From: Fluviicola sp.
GTDB taxonomy: Bacteria; Bacteroidota; Bacteroidia; Flavobacteriales_D; Crocinitomicaceae
Reading direction: 5' to 3'
Assembly: GCA_002734065.2 (NCBI GenBank)
Contig: NVXU02000009.1
Coordinates: forward strand, 26,502-90,501
Length of the DNA stretch: 64,000 nucleotides
Shown here: in pieces, positions 43,141 to 52,067 of the stretch
Numbering within the stretch: position 1 is the stretch's first letter
Layout of the letters: the number at the start of each line of letters is the position of its first letter
The notes under the pieces: model-generated
Database searches by the model: none
Told to the model about the DNA's origin: nothing
What the model saw: the letters and a program-made list of their open reading frames with translations, nothing else
Made by a program: the position numbers and the translations under genes

Positions 43141-45276
43141 ATGTCAAAAAGAAAAAAACCAAAAAAAAAGCTTCAACAGAGCTTAAAACACATAATTAGA
43201 AAGGTTTTCACCGAAAATTCCGAGAGTTCTTTAAACCATAAACAGGTTTGCGCCCTAATTGATGTGCGAGAATCTGCTTTGAGAAAACTCGTTTATTCTA
43301 TTTTAGAAGATCTAGCAAAAACTAATTATTTAAAAAAGGATAGTTACAGTAGTTACAAGCTAAACAGTTCTGACTCCTTTTATGAAGGTGTCTTGCAATT
43401 AACACAACGAGGGGCTGGTTTTGTTATTGTCGATGACGAGAAGATTGCTGATATTTTTATTCATGAAAAGTCACTGAACCATGGAATTGGGGGTGATTTA
43501 GTAAAAGTACAAGTTACAAAGCGCGGGAAAAGTCGTTTTGAGGGCGAAATTGTTGAAATTATTACCCGAGAAAGAACGCAATTTGTAGGAACCATTCAAA
43601 TGAATGAAAATTTTGCTTTTTTAGTGCCAGACAATTCGAAAATTGGAACTGATTTATACATTCAAAAAGAAAAATTAAAGGGGGCAAAAAACGGAGACAA
43701 AGCAATCGCTAAAATTACCGTTTGGCCAAAATCTGCTCAGAACCCTTATGGAGAAGTAATAGAGGTTCTTGGTAATAGTGGAGGAAACGACACTGAAATG
43801 ATTAGTATTCTTGTTAATCAAGGGCTGGATTACAAGTTTCCTGATAATGTTTTATCAGAAGCTGAAAAAATTCACTTAGAATTAGACCCTAAAGAAGTAA
43901 GTAAAAGAAAGGATTTTAGAAATGTAACAACCTTTACTATTGACCCTCTTGATGCAAAAGACTTCGATGATGCGCTGTCTTTTCAGCGTTTAGAGAACGG
44001 TAATATTGAAGTTGGAATTCACATTGCCGACGTAAGTCACTACGTTACTCCTGGAAGCGCTATGGATGTAGAAGCACTAAAGCGTTCTAACTCTGTTTAT
44101 TTAGTTGATAGAGTAATTCCTATGCTTCCTGAACAGCTTTCTAACTTGGTTTGTTCACTAAGACCCAATGAAGACAAGTTTAGCTTTTCTGCTGTTGTTG
44201 AAATAGACGAAAGTGGAAAGGTGTATAATCAATGGTTTGGAAAAACGGTAATTCACTCTAATAAAAGATATACTTACGAGCAAGCGCAAGAAATTATTGA
44301 GGGTGGAAGCGGTGATTTTCGTGATGAAATTCTTGTTTTAGACAAAATAGCGAAGGTTCTTCGTAAAAAACGTCTAAATAACGGCGCTATGAACATCGAA
44401 AGTGAAGAGGTTCGTTTTAAATTAGATGACGATGGTTTTCCTATTGATGTGATTATTAAAACATCTAAAGATGCGCATAAGTTGATTGAAGAGTTTATGC
44501 TTCTTGCCAATAGAAAAGTAGCAACTTTCGTTTCAGGAGAGAAGAAAGGAGATAAAAAAACGCCTTTCGTTTATCGCTGTCACGATTATCCTAATCCTGA
44601 AAAAATTGCAATGTTTACCCTTTTCATTAAAAAGTTTGGGTATGAAATTGATGTGACAGATCCAAATAAAATTTCAAAAAACATCAATGCTTTATTGGCT
44701 GACATTCGTCAAACTAACGAATTTTCCCTTGTTCAATCAATGGCGATTCGTTCAATGGCAAAAGCAACGTATGAAACAAAAAATATAGGGCATTATGGTT
44801 TGGCGTTCAAGAATTACACACACTTTACATCTCCTATTCGAAGGTATGCTGATTTAGTGGTTCATAGAATCGTTCAGGAAGAATTAACAACGAAAAAACA
44901 TCGTTACGGCAATGAACTAAACGACATTTGTAAGCGTATCTCTAGAATGGAGAGAAAAGCGGTTGAGGCAGAAAGAGAAAGCACAAAGTATTTTCAAACC
45001 TTATTTATGGTAGAACATATTGGAGAAGAATTTGCGGGTACTATTTCAGGGATTGCAGAGTTCGGTATGTTTGTTCGAATGGACGATAGCAAGTGTGAGG
45101 GAATGATACCTATTCATGATATTCCTGGTGATAAATTCCGTTACAATGCTGATAAATTGGTTATTGTTGGTTCTAAAACCAAAAAAACCTACAGTTTTGG
45201 AGATAAGGTAAAAGTGAGGGTTTATGAAGTTTCCACCAAGAAGCGTCAGATTAACCTAGAGCTCGTGCTTGATTAA
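43141..45276 (+). CDS. rnr: Ribonuclease R
   Basis: This 711-residue exoribonuclease digests structured RNA from the 3' end. It has a basic N terminus (KRKKPKKKLQQSLK), an HTH-like segment, cold-shock-like domains (about 75-230), the RNB catalytic core with TIDPLDAKDFDDALSF (Asp cluster near 265-275) and PIRRYADLVVHRI, and a C-terminal S1 domain (about 625-705, GTISGIAEFGMFVRMDDSKC). It is somewhat shorter than the E. coli enzyme (813), which I associate with this phylum. It is convergent with the LytTR regulator, 4 bp overlap. Confidence 0.95.
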   Translation: MSKRKKPKKKLQQSLKHIIRKVFTENSESSLNHKQVCALIDVRESALRKLVYSILEDLAKTNYLKKDSYSSYKLNSSDSFYEGVLQLTQRGAGFVIVDDEKIADIFIHEKSLNHGIGGDLVKVQVTKRGKSRFEGEIVEIITRERTQFVGTIQMNENFAFLVPDNSKIGTDLYIQKEKLKGAKNGDKAIAKITVWPKSAQNPYGEVIEVLGNSGGNDTEMISILVNQGLDYKFPDNVLSEAEKIHLELDPKEVSKRKDFRNVTTFTIDPLDAKDFDDALSFQRLENGNIEVGIHIADVSHYVTPGSAMDVEALKRSNSVYLVDRVIPMLPEQLSNLVCSLRPNEDKFSFSAVVEIDESGKVYNQWFGKTVIHSNKRYTYEQAQEIIEGGSGDFRDEILVLDKIAKVLRKKRLNNGAMNIESEEVRFKLDDDGFPIDVIIKTSKDAHKLIEEFMLLANRKVATFVSGEKKGDKKTPFVYRCHDYPNPEKIAMFTLFIKKFGYEIDVTDPNKISKNINALLADIRQTNEFSLVQSMAIRSMAKATYETKNIGHYGLAFKNYTHFTSPIRRYADLVVHRIVQEELTTKKHRYGNELNDICKRISRMERKAVEAERESTKYFQTLFMVEHIGEEFAGTISGIAEFGMFVRMDDSKCEGMIPIHDIPGDKFRYNADKLVIVGSKTKKTYSFGDKVKVRVYEVSTKKRQINLELVLD

Positions 45277-46028
45277 ACTTGATTAATTCTTTTTACTAAG
45301 TCGTCCCGATAAGAGCCGCCGATAGGTATCATTTTCTCCACTCCTTCTAGGGTTAAATTTGGATGTTCAATCGTTGCTATTTTATCCAATCTGATAATGT
45401 AAGACCTGTGCACTCTTAAAAAGTCTGTACTACCCATTTTCTTTTCAATATCTTTCATTGTTGAATGGATGGTATATCTTTTTTCATTGGTGTGAATAAC
45501 AACATAGTCTTTTAGTGCTTCAATAAAGAAAATGTTGGTCGTTTTTAGTTTCACCAGTTTACTGTTGTTTTTTACAAAAATATAATCGTTTCCTTCTTCT
45601 TTATTTTCAACAATTGAGAAAAGGAGATCTCTTTCTTTTATAACCTCTTGTTCTTTACTGTGTTTGTATATCGCCATTTCAATTGTCGTGTGAAGATCAA
45701 TCTCTTTGAATGGTTTTAAAATATAACCGTAAGGTTGGGTGATTTTTGCTTTTGACAGTGTCAATTCATCCGCATAAGCCGTTAAAAAGATAATAGGAAT
45801 TGCTTGATTGCTTTTTATCTGATCCGCAGCTTCGATGCCGTTCATTTCTCCTTTTAACATGATGTCCATTAAAACGACATCTGGATTCTCTGATGCTGCC
45901 AATGCAATCGCTTTTTCTCCAGTAGCTGAAGCGCCAACAACATTATATCCTAATTTCTTAAGGCTGTGTTGAATATCTTTAGATACAATCGATTCGTCTT
46001 CAACAACAAGTACATTTATTTTTGACAT
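45273..46028 (-). CDS. LytTR-family response regulator
   Basis: The 251-residue protein has an N-terminal receiver (1-125) with the phosphoacceptor Asp 55 (VLMDIML), acidic pair Glu 10/Asp 11 and Lys 107 (KPF), a linker, and a C-terminal LytTR DNA-binding domain (about 145-245, FIEALKDYVVIHTNEKRYTI, FLRVHRSYIIRLDKI). It should bind direct repeats upstream of target genes once phosphorylated. Its partner is the kinase encoded 3 bp upstream on the same strand. It converges with rnr. Confidence 0.93.
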   Translation of the reverse strand: MSKINVLVVEDESIVSKDIQHSLKKLGYNVVGASATGEKAIALAASENPDVVLMDIMLKGEMNGIEAADQIKSNQAIPIIFLTAYADELTLSKAKITQPYGYILKPFKEIDLHTTIEMAIYKHSKEQEVIKERDLLFSIVENKEEGNDYIFVKNNSKLVKLKTTNIFFIEALKDYVVIHTNEKRYTIHSTMKDIEKKMGSTDFLRVHRSYIIRLDKIATIEHPNLTLEGVEKMIPIGGSYRDDLVKRINQV

Positions 46029-46031
46029 TGC

Positions 46032-49000
46032 TTATGTTTTGATTTTATCAAATTTAATTAAATATTTCGTCCCTTTATCACTATCAACAAATATTTCTCC
46101 ATCCAACTGCTCTACAAGGGTAGAAACAAGCTGTAGTCCAAGGGTATCCGTTATTGCGCTGTTAAAATCAAACGGTAGTCCAACACCATCGTCTGAAATT
46201 TCAAGGTAAACTACGTTTTTTTCTTCTCTTAACGAAATAAAAATGCTCCCTTTTTCATTTTGCTCCCATGCGTATTTGAGTGAATTACTAATTATTTCAT
46301 TGACAATCAGCCCGCAAGGTATTGCCTGATCTAAAACCAACTCTACTTCATTAAGGTTTTTAACGAGGTTAATCTCTTCATTTATTTTATACGAAGAAAT
46401 TAAGTTTCCTGTTAAATTATCAATATAATTAGAAAAATTAATGCTAGAAAAATCTTCGGTTCTATATAAGTTTTCATGAATTATTGCCATTGTTCGAACC
46501 CTATTTCTACTTTCTTGAAGAATGGCAAGTGTTTTTTCATCATCAATAAATGAACTTTGAAGGTTCAATATGCTTGAAATAACTTGTAGATTGTTTTTTA
46601 CTCGGTGATGTATTTCCTTTAAAAGAACTTCTTTTTCTTTTAAGGAACCCTCAATTTCTATTGCTGTTTTTTTCTTCTCACTAATATCGTGCGCCACTAA
46701 AGAAATTTCAGAAACCTCTCCTTCTGTGTCATAAATAGGACTTATAAAGACGTCTAGCCAGTATTTTTTGGTTTTGTAATCAATGTCTAATTCAAACTGC
46801 TTCGGTTTTCCTTGCTTTACTTTGTTTAGTGTTTTTCTAAAAAACTCAATTTTCTCATCATCTACAATTGAATTAAAATAGGTGTGAATGGGCTTATTTT
46901 TCTTCAGCTCCTTCTTAATTACTTTCTCAAAGTATTCTTTGCTGTGTTTGTTAAAAGAAGATATGTTTCCGTCTAGATCAAGTGTTAATAAAAAAGTGTT
47001 GGATGAACTGTCAAAAATGGCTTTCATCCTTAAAAACTGCTCTTCTAGCTTCTTTTCCGCAGAAATTCTTTCTTTAATTTCATTTTCGAGCTTCTTGTTT
47101 GATTCTTCAGCAACCTCTGCTCTTAGTTTTTCACGTTCAATCTTGTTTTGATGTGATACATCTTTTAAAATTAACAAAACAGCTTCTTCTTCCTCAAAAA
47201 TAGTGGGTGCCAATGTAACATCCATGAGTATTTTGTTCTTTGTTAAGTTAATAATATTTAGTTTTTCATTTATTCTTTCTCTACTGGTCAAATGTTCTTT
47301 ATAGATTGTGTTAAATTTTTCTTGGTCCTTTTTATTAAAAAGCGCGTCTAAATCAACATTTTTTCCAATCAGTTTTGTTATTTCTGCGTTTGTAAATAAA
47401 ATCGATTTGTTTTTCGAAATTATTATCCCTTCTGGGTGGTTTTCTAAAATATTTGTAAGGTTTTGTTGACTTTTTTCAATAGATCTAATGTGTTCATTAT
47501 TTGAAGTGTTATCATGAATTACACATTGATAGTACATTTTATCACCTAAGGTAACCTCAATTACTACTACCTGAGCTTCTATTTTTTTTCCACCACCATT
47601 AAAAACCCAATCAAACTTAACACTTCGAGAATTTTGACTTTTTTTCTTACTATTATACTCTGTCAGTTTTTTATCCTCTTTTTCATAGGTTAAATCGTAC
47701 AGAGTCATTTCTAACAATGCTTGTTGAGAAAGTCCAAAAAGCTGTTTTGTTTTTTTATTGGAATCTATTATTTTGTCATCGTCTAGAATTAAAATAGCAT
47801 CATTCGTTTCTTCATAAATTAATCTATATTTTTCTTCACTCTGTTTGAGCGCTAAAGAAGCTTTTTGAATCTTTGATAAATCAATAACTGAACCTTCAAT
47901 ATTGTTCGTTTTATTATCTAAATACCAATTAAAAACAAAGGTTTTTTCATTTCCATTGGAAAGCTTAAATTGAGTTTGATAGTTTTGCGTATGCTCGTTT
48001 TCACCTAAAGATTCTAAAATTAATTCCCAATCTTTCTCTGATTCTTTTATAAATAAACGGTCTCCTATAGAACATAATGAATCAAGCATTTTAAAAAATG
48101 CTTGATTACCATCCAAAATTATTGAGTTTTTATCTATTGTAAAAACCCCTGCTTTATTATTTTCATATAGATTTCTGTATTTTTTTTCGGACTGTCTTAT
48201 TGTTTCAATTTTATCAAGATCAGAAGTAACGTTTTTAATTTGTAGCAACCATAATTTGTCTTTCTTAATTTTAAAAATATTTATTTTAAACTCTATAATT
48301 TGAGGAATATTTAAATAGTTTATTTTAACCTGTTTAGTAAATGTTTTTCCTTCTGACAGTTCTGTTATTATTTTACGTTCTCTCGATGAGATATTTTTAA
48401 AAATAATAAGCTCAACTTCAGTTTTAGTAATGTTTTTGATGTTAAATAGTTTAGAAACCTCACTATTAAAATCGATAATACGATTGTCTTTTTTTACATC
48501 AAATAATATATATCCAAAACCTGAGGTATTAATAATTTGTTGTAAATAACCTGAATAATTTTCGATAGATTTTATCTTTCTTGCTCGTATCAATAAAACA
48601 AAAAATGCGCATATTGAAATGATAAAAAGAATAACAAAAATTACATAAGAGAACTCACCTACTTCAGTAATAGTTGAAAATAAGTATAAAAACAAAAGAA
48701 TAACAAAGGAAATGTATAACAGTAATAAATATACCCGTTGAATTACTAAAACTCCTATAACAAATAAACCAGAAAACATAAATAGCTCATCTGGTTTAAT
48801 ATTATTTTCAATTAAACTTATAAATGCTAAAAACGTCATTACGAAAAAATGTCCTACGAAAAATAAATTTAACTTGTTATTTAAATAGTTAATCTTCCAA
48901 CAAAAAAAGAGATATACTGGAAACAGTAAGGTATAAGAAATACTTAAGTAAAAATAAACATCCGGGATACCAAATAAGTAAATTACCAAAGAGAAAACAG

Positions 49001-49130
49001 GGAAAATAATAAAGGCCGTGATGCTATGAATAAATGTTAATATATTTAAATTATCATCTTTTTTGTAATGAGGTGAAAAACCACTTTTAAGTCGTGTTAA
49101 ATTTTGTATTCTTTCTTTTAAATTTGCCAT
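46032..49130 (-). CDS. Multi-PAS sensor histidine kinase (HisKA_2)
   Basis: The 1032-residue protein has an N-terminal membrane block of about six or seven helices (35-185), four or five PAS domains (about 195-820), and a HisKA_2 plus HATPase module. The phosphorylated His is 841 or 842 (KEIHHRVKNNLQVISSILNL). The N box (CGLIVNEIISNSLKYAW, near 938-955) and a G box (SDDGVGLP) are intact. HisKA_2 kinases are frequently paired with LytTR or receiver-only proteins, and here a LytTR regulator follows after 3 bp. The many PAS domains suggest cytoplasmic redox, gas or small-ligand sensing plus membrane input. Confidence 0.92.
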   Translation of the reverse strand: MANLKERIQNLTRLKSGFSPHYKKDDNLNILTFIHSITAFIIFPVFSLVIYLFGIPDVYFYLSISYTLLFPVYLFFCWKINYLNNKLNLFFVGHFFVMTFLAFISLIENNIKPDELFMFSGLFVIGVLVIQRVYLLLLYISFVILLFLYLFSTITEVGEFSYVIFVILFIISICAFFVLLIRARKIKSIENYSGYLQQIINTSGFGYILFDVKKDNRIIDFNSEVSKLFNIKNITKTEVELIIFKNISSRERKIITELSEGKTFTKQVKINYLNIPQIIEFKINIFKIKKDKLWLLQIKNVTSDLDKIETIRQSEKKYRNLYENNKAGVFTIDKNSIILDGNQAFFKMLDSLCSIGDRLFIKESEKDWELILESLGENEHTQNYQTQFKLSNGNEKTFVFNWYLDNKTNNIEGSVIDLSKIQKASLALKQSEEKYRLIYEETNDAILILDDDKIIDSNKKTKQLFGLSQQALLEMTLYDLTYEKEDKKLTEYNSKKKSQNSRSVKFDWVFNGGGKKIEAQVVVIEVTLGDKMYYQCVIHDNTSNNEHIRSIEKSQQNLTNILENHPEGIIISKNKSILFTNAEITKLIGKNVDLDALFNKKDQEKFNTIYKEHLTSRERINEKLNIINLTKNKILMDVTLAPTIFEEEEAVLLILKDVSHQNKIEREKLRAEVAEESNKKLENEIKERISAEKKLEEQFLRMKAIFDSSSNTFLLTLDLDGNISSFNKHSKEYFEKVIKKELKKNKPIHTYFNSIVDDEKIEFFRKTLNKVKQGKPKQFELDIDYKTKKYWLDVFISPIYDTEGEVSEISLVAHDISEKKKTAIEIEGSLKEKEVLLKEIHHRVKNNLQVISSILNLQSSFIDDEKTLAILQESRNRVRTMAIIHENLYRTEDFSSINFSNYIDNLTGNLISSYKINEEINLVKNLNEVELVLDQAIPCGLIVNEIISNSLKYAWEQNEKGSIFISLREEKNVVYLEISDDGVGLPFDFNSAITDTLGLQLVSTLVEQLDGEIFVDSDKGTKYLIKFDKIKT

Positions 49131-49795
49131 TTAAAATTCACCTTTCTAAATTAATTTTATCTAAGTTAATTGTTCTTTAGTAACTAAACAAGTAAGTTTT
49201 TAAACTGATTGATAATTAGTACTTTACCTAAGTTTTCAGACTCATTTATTTTAAGATAAGATAATTTTCTAGAAATCAAAATCCTTTCTCCTTTCTCTTA
49301 TAGAATATAAAGAATAAATATTTTTTATAAAAAAAGAATTTATTTCTATTATTAAGAGTGTTCATTTGTTGGTAAAAAAAAGGAATAAGTCTTGCGTTTT
49401 AACTTATTAAGAAAGGATTTATTTATTATTCAATTCAATGTCTATATTTGGTGAAAACAACATCTTTATTAACAGGTGTTCATAAACCAATTGTGTAAAA
49501 CATTATCGCCTAATTTGTAAAAACTTCCTTGAAAACACATTGATAACTCTTCTTAAAAAACAGCTAACTTTTTTGTTTATATCAAAAACGAAATGGGTTG
49601 TTATTAATTTTTTAATAAGCAAGAGAAAAAAATGAAATCTTATCAACCAATATGAACAAAAAAATTTATTTTATGTGTAAAACATCTTTTTTGACACCCT
49701 ATGTTTAAAGGGTTCTAAAATTGAATTTATTAAAAATGTTTAAAAGTTGTCTAAAATGTGAATATCCTTAACTTTAACAAAAAAAGAGTAAAAAG
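49131..49795. other. 665-bp AT-rich divergent intergenic region
   Basis: No open frame that looks coding is seen on either strand. The region separates the kinase (minus) from rpiB (plus). It holds a perfect TATATTTG box at 49443-49450, so a transcript could start about 340 nt before rpiB. TGTGTAAAACAT occurs twice, at 49492-49503 and 49674-49685. The rpiB leader may therefore be long, or a small RNA may be made. No RNA family is recognised. Confidence 0.5.
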
Positions 49796-50233
49796 ATGAA
49801 AAATTACCTCCCAATTGGTTCAGATCATGCTGGTTTTGAATTAAAAAAAGCGATTATTGAATTCATGACTAAAAAAGGATATGAATTAGAAGATTTTGGT
49901 TGTTATTCTGAAGAAAGTATCGACTACCCTGATTTTGGACACCCTGTTGCAGAAAAAGTGGAATCAAATAAAGATGTTCTTGGAATAGTGATTTGCGGTT
50001 CAGGAAACGGCATTAATATGACAGCAAATAAACATCAAGGAGTGAGAAGTGCATTGTGCTGGAAGGCAGAAATAGCACAACTAGCAAGAGAACACAATGA
50101 CGCAAATATTCTTGCCCTACCAGCGCGATATTTAACAACAGAAGAAGCCCTAACCATTGTTGATGTCTTTTTCTCTACAGAATTTGAAGGAGGAAGACAT
50201 GCGCGAAGGGTTGATAAAATAGCGTGTTGCTAA
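49796..50233 (+). CDS. rpiB: Ribose-5-phosphate isomerase B
   Basis: The 145-residue enzyme interconverts ribose 5-phosphate and ribulose 5-phosphate. The RpiB/LacAB fold is evident from IGSDHAGFELKKAI, DFGCYSEESIDYPDFGHPVA and GIVICGSGNGINMTANKHQG, with the base Cys 67. The C-terminal RYLTTEEALTIVDVFFSTEF and GGRHARRVDKI are standard. It is placed alone after the long regulatory gap and converges with the thioredoxin-like gene by 4 bp. Confidence 0.95.
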   Translation: MKNYLPIGSDHAGFELKKAIIEFMTKKGYELEDFGCYSEESIDYPDFGHPVAEKVESNKDVLGIVICGSGNGINMTANKHQGVRSALCWKAEIAQLAREHNDANILALPARYLTTEEALTIVDVFFSTEFEGGRHARRVDKIACC

Positions 50234-51444
50234 TCCTTTAATAAGGACTCTAATAAAGAACTCGTTTTTTGCTTGTACTGGAGATAATAATCTCCAGTTC
50301 CTGGGCCATTAAACCCGGTGTGGACTCTTTTAACCTCTCCATCTCTACCTATAAAAATGGAAGTTGGAAAAGAAACAACTTCATTTAGCATATTAAAATG
50401 CTTAGAAGCTAAACCTTTACTTGCCGAACCTCCAATGAGAAAGGTGAACTCTAAATCCAACTTCGTTTTTAAGCGAGTCACATTTCTTACATAATCGTCA
50501 AAGGATTTTCCATTTTCATAACTGACAGCGATTATTTCTAAACCCTGACTATGATATTGGTCGTATAGCTCTTTGTAGTATTTAGACTCATCTAAACAGT
50601 TTGGACACCATGTTCCCATTATTTGTATAATAACCACTTTGTTTTTATAGTCCTTATTAGGGAACATTAATGAGTCGCCATTTAGTTTACGAAGACCAAA
50701 CTCCACCTTTCTTCCCTCTTTAAGATATGTTATTTCCTCAGGGCTTACCAATTCATAATTCGGGTTTTTAGTTGCGCTCCATTCGCTTTCAAAGTGATTA
50801 CCGCTTAAAAAATGTCCGTATAGCGAATCGCCTATTATTTTTGCTTTGAATAGAAAAGCGTGTGAACCATCAAAACAAGATAACATAAGGCTGTCAGTAG
50901 TCACATTTCCGTCTAAATAGCGATAATCACCCGTTTCTGTTAAAAAAGTACCGCTAACAGTATTCCCTTTTTGCTTAAACAACCCCAGCGCAGGGTATTG
51001 AAATGTTGTGTTTGGCTGAAAAAGAACCTTCCAGCGGCCATCAATTAACGCAGATTTACCTTTCTTTTTAACATTTGAAAAACGAGATAAGTTTCCTCTT
51101 TTTGCTGTAAATGGAATTTTGTAACCCTCCCCTTTCGCATAATTATAAAAATAACCAGAAAGGCTTTCCTTAGTTGATTTAAACACTAATTCTGAATCAA
51201 AATAAGGGAAATGAGCGTGCAGACTGTCATCTTTGAGGGTTGTAAGGTCTAATAGTATTGTCTCTTCTCCATTAATTATATGCACCCGGTTTTTCTTGAC
51301 CACAATGTTAAAGGGCAAATTATGTGTACTGTTTAGTTGCAATTTTGCATTCCATTTTCCTTTTTTTATGTTGGTTGTTTGCTTATCTTGTGAATAAGAA
51401 AAAAGTGAAAAGAAGAACAAGAACGCAGTGAAAATTAATTTCAT
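50230..51444 (-). CDS. Secreted TlpA-like thiol-disulfide protein
   Basis: The 404-residue protein has a signal peptide (to FSYSQ) and two successive beta domains of about 100 residues (about 28-115 and 135-225) that resemble each other (KWNAKLQLNSTHNLPFNIVV and RWKVLFQPNTTFQYPALGLF). A C-terminal thioredoxin domain (about 265-400) has WCPNC (Cys 280, Cys 283), NEVVSFPTSIFIG with cis-Pro, and a last strand. Such TlpA/ResA-like proteins reduce periplasmic disulfides, in other bacteria for cytochrome c maturation or repair. The substrate is unknown. The gene is single and divergent from the sigma factor. Confidence 0.87.
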   Translation of the reverse strand: MKLIFTAFLFFFSLFSYSQDKQTTNIKKGKWNAKLQLNSTHNLPFNIVVKKNRVHIINGEETILLDLTTLKDDSLHAHFPYFDSELVFKSTKESLSGYFYNYAKGEGYKIPFTAKRGNLSRFSNVKKKGKSALIDGRWKVLFQPNTTFQYPALGLFKQKGNTVSGTFLTETGDYRYLDGNVTTDSLMLSCFDGSHAFLFKAKIIGDSLYGHFLSGNHFESEWSATKNPNYELVSPEEITYLKEGRKVEFGLRKLNGDSLMFPNKDYKNKVVIIQIMGTWCPNCLDESKYYKELYDQYHSQGLEIIAVSYENGKSFDDYVRNVTRLKTKLDLEFTFLIGGSASKGLASKHFNMLNEVVSFPTSIFIGRDGEVKRVHTGFNGPGTGDYYLQYKQKTSSLLESLLKD

Positions 51445-51533
51445 GTGTTATTTTTGGTAAACGAAAATAAGTATTTGCAGTTGATGATGCAACCTTATTG
51501 GGTAAATAAAAGTCTATAAGTTAATCGCAAGCG

Positions 51534-52067
51534 ATGGATGATTCTATTTTGGTGAAAAAATGCATTGATGGGAATCAAAAAGCGCAGCGAGAGTTGTTTG
51601 AAAAGTTTGCGCCGAAAATGTTGGGTGTTTGTTTGCGCTATGCGAATAGCAGAGAGGAAGCAGAAGACGTTTTGCAAGATAGTTTTGTGAAAATTTTTTC
51701 TAAGTTGAACCTTTATAAAGGAGGTTCTTTGGAAGGGTGGATTCGAAGAATTATGATTAATACTTCTTTGGATCAAATAAGAAAAGAAAAGAAATTCGTG
51801 AACGATGTTGCTATTGATGTTGTTGATTATAAAATGGAACACAACAGTTATATTTTAGAGAGCATGCACGCAAATGATTTATTAAAGCTGATTAACGAGA
51901 TGCCCCAAGGCTACAGAACTGTTTTTAATATGTTCGCCATTGAAGGTTTTTCTCACAAAGAAATTGCTGACCAGTTAGGGGTAACAGAAAACACTTCTAA
52001 ATCACAGTATTCGAGAGCAAAAGCTTTTTTACAAACAAAAATGAAAGAATTAGGAATTGAAAGGTAA
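51534..52067 (+). CDS. ECF-type RNA polymerase sigma factor
   Basis: The 177-residue protein has region 2 (ELFEKFAPKMLGVCLRYANS, REEAEDVLQDSFVKIFSKLN) and region 4 (LLKLINEMPQGYRTVFNMFA, EGFSHKEIADQLGVTENTSK) of an extracytoplasmic-function sigma-70. It stops 11 bp inside the next gene, which looks like its anti-sigma factor or signal partner. The regulon is unknown. Because the partner carries a T9SS type B-like domain, a role in secretion or motility stress is possible. Confidence 0.93.
   Translation: MDDSILVKKCIDGNQKAQRELFEKFAPKMLGVCLRYANSREEAEDVLQDSFVKIFSKLNLYKGGSLEGWIRRIMINTSLDQIRKEKKFVNDVAIDVVDYKMEHNSYILESMHANDLLKLINEMPQGYRTVFNMFAIEGFSHKEIADQLGVTENTSKSQYSRAKAFLQTKMKELGIER

Noticed and set aside
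49131..49795. Candidate chromosomal origin: long AT-rich gap with several TTATC-like and TGTTnATAA-like sequences
   Set aside because: I see no cluster of TTATCCACA-type DnaA boxes and no dnaA or dnaN nearby. A GC-skew plot over the chromosome would decide.
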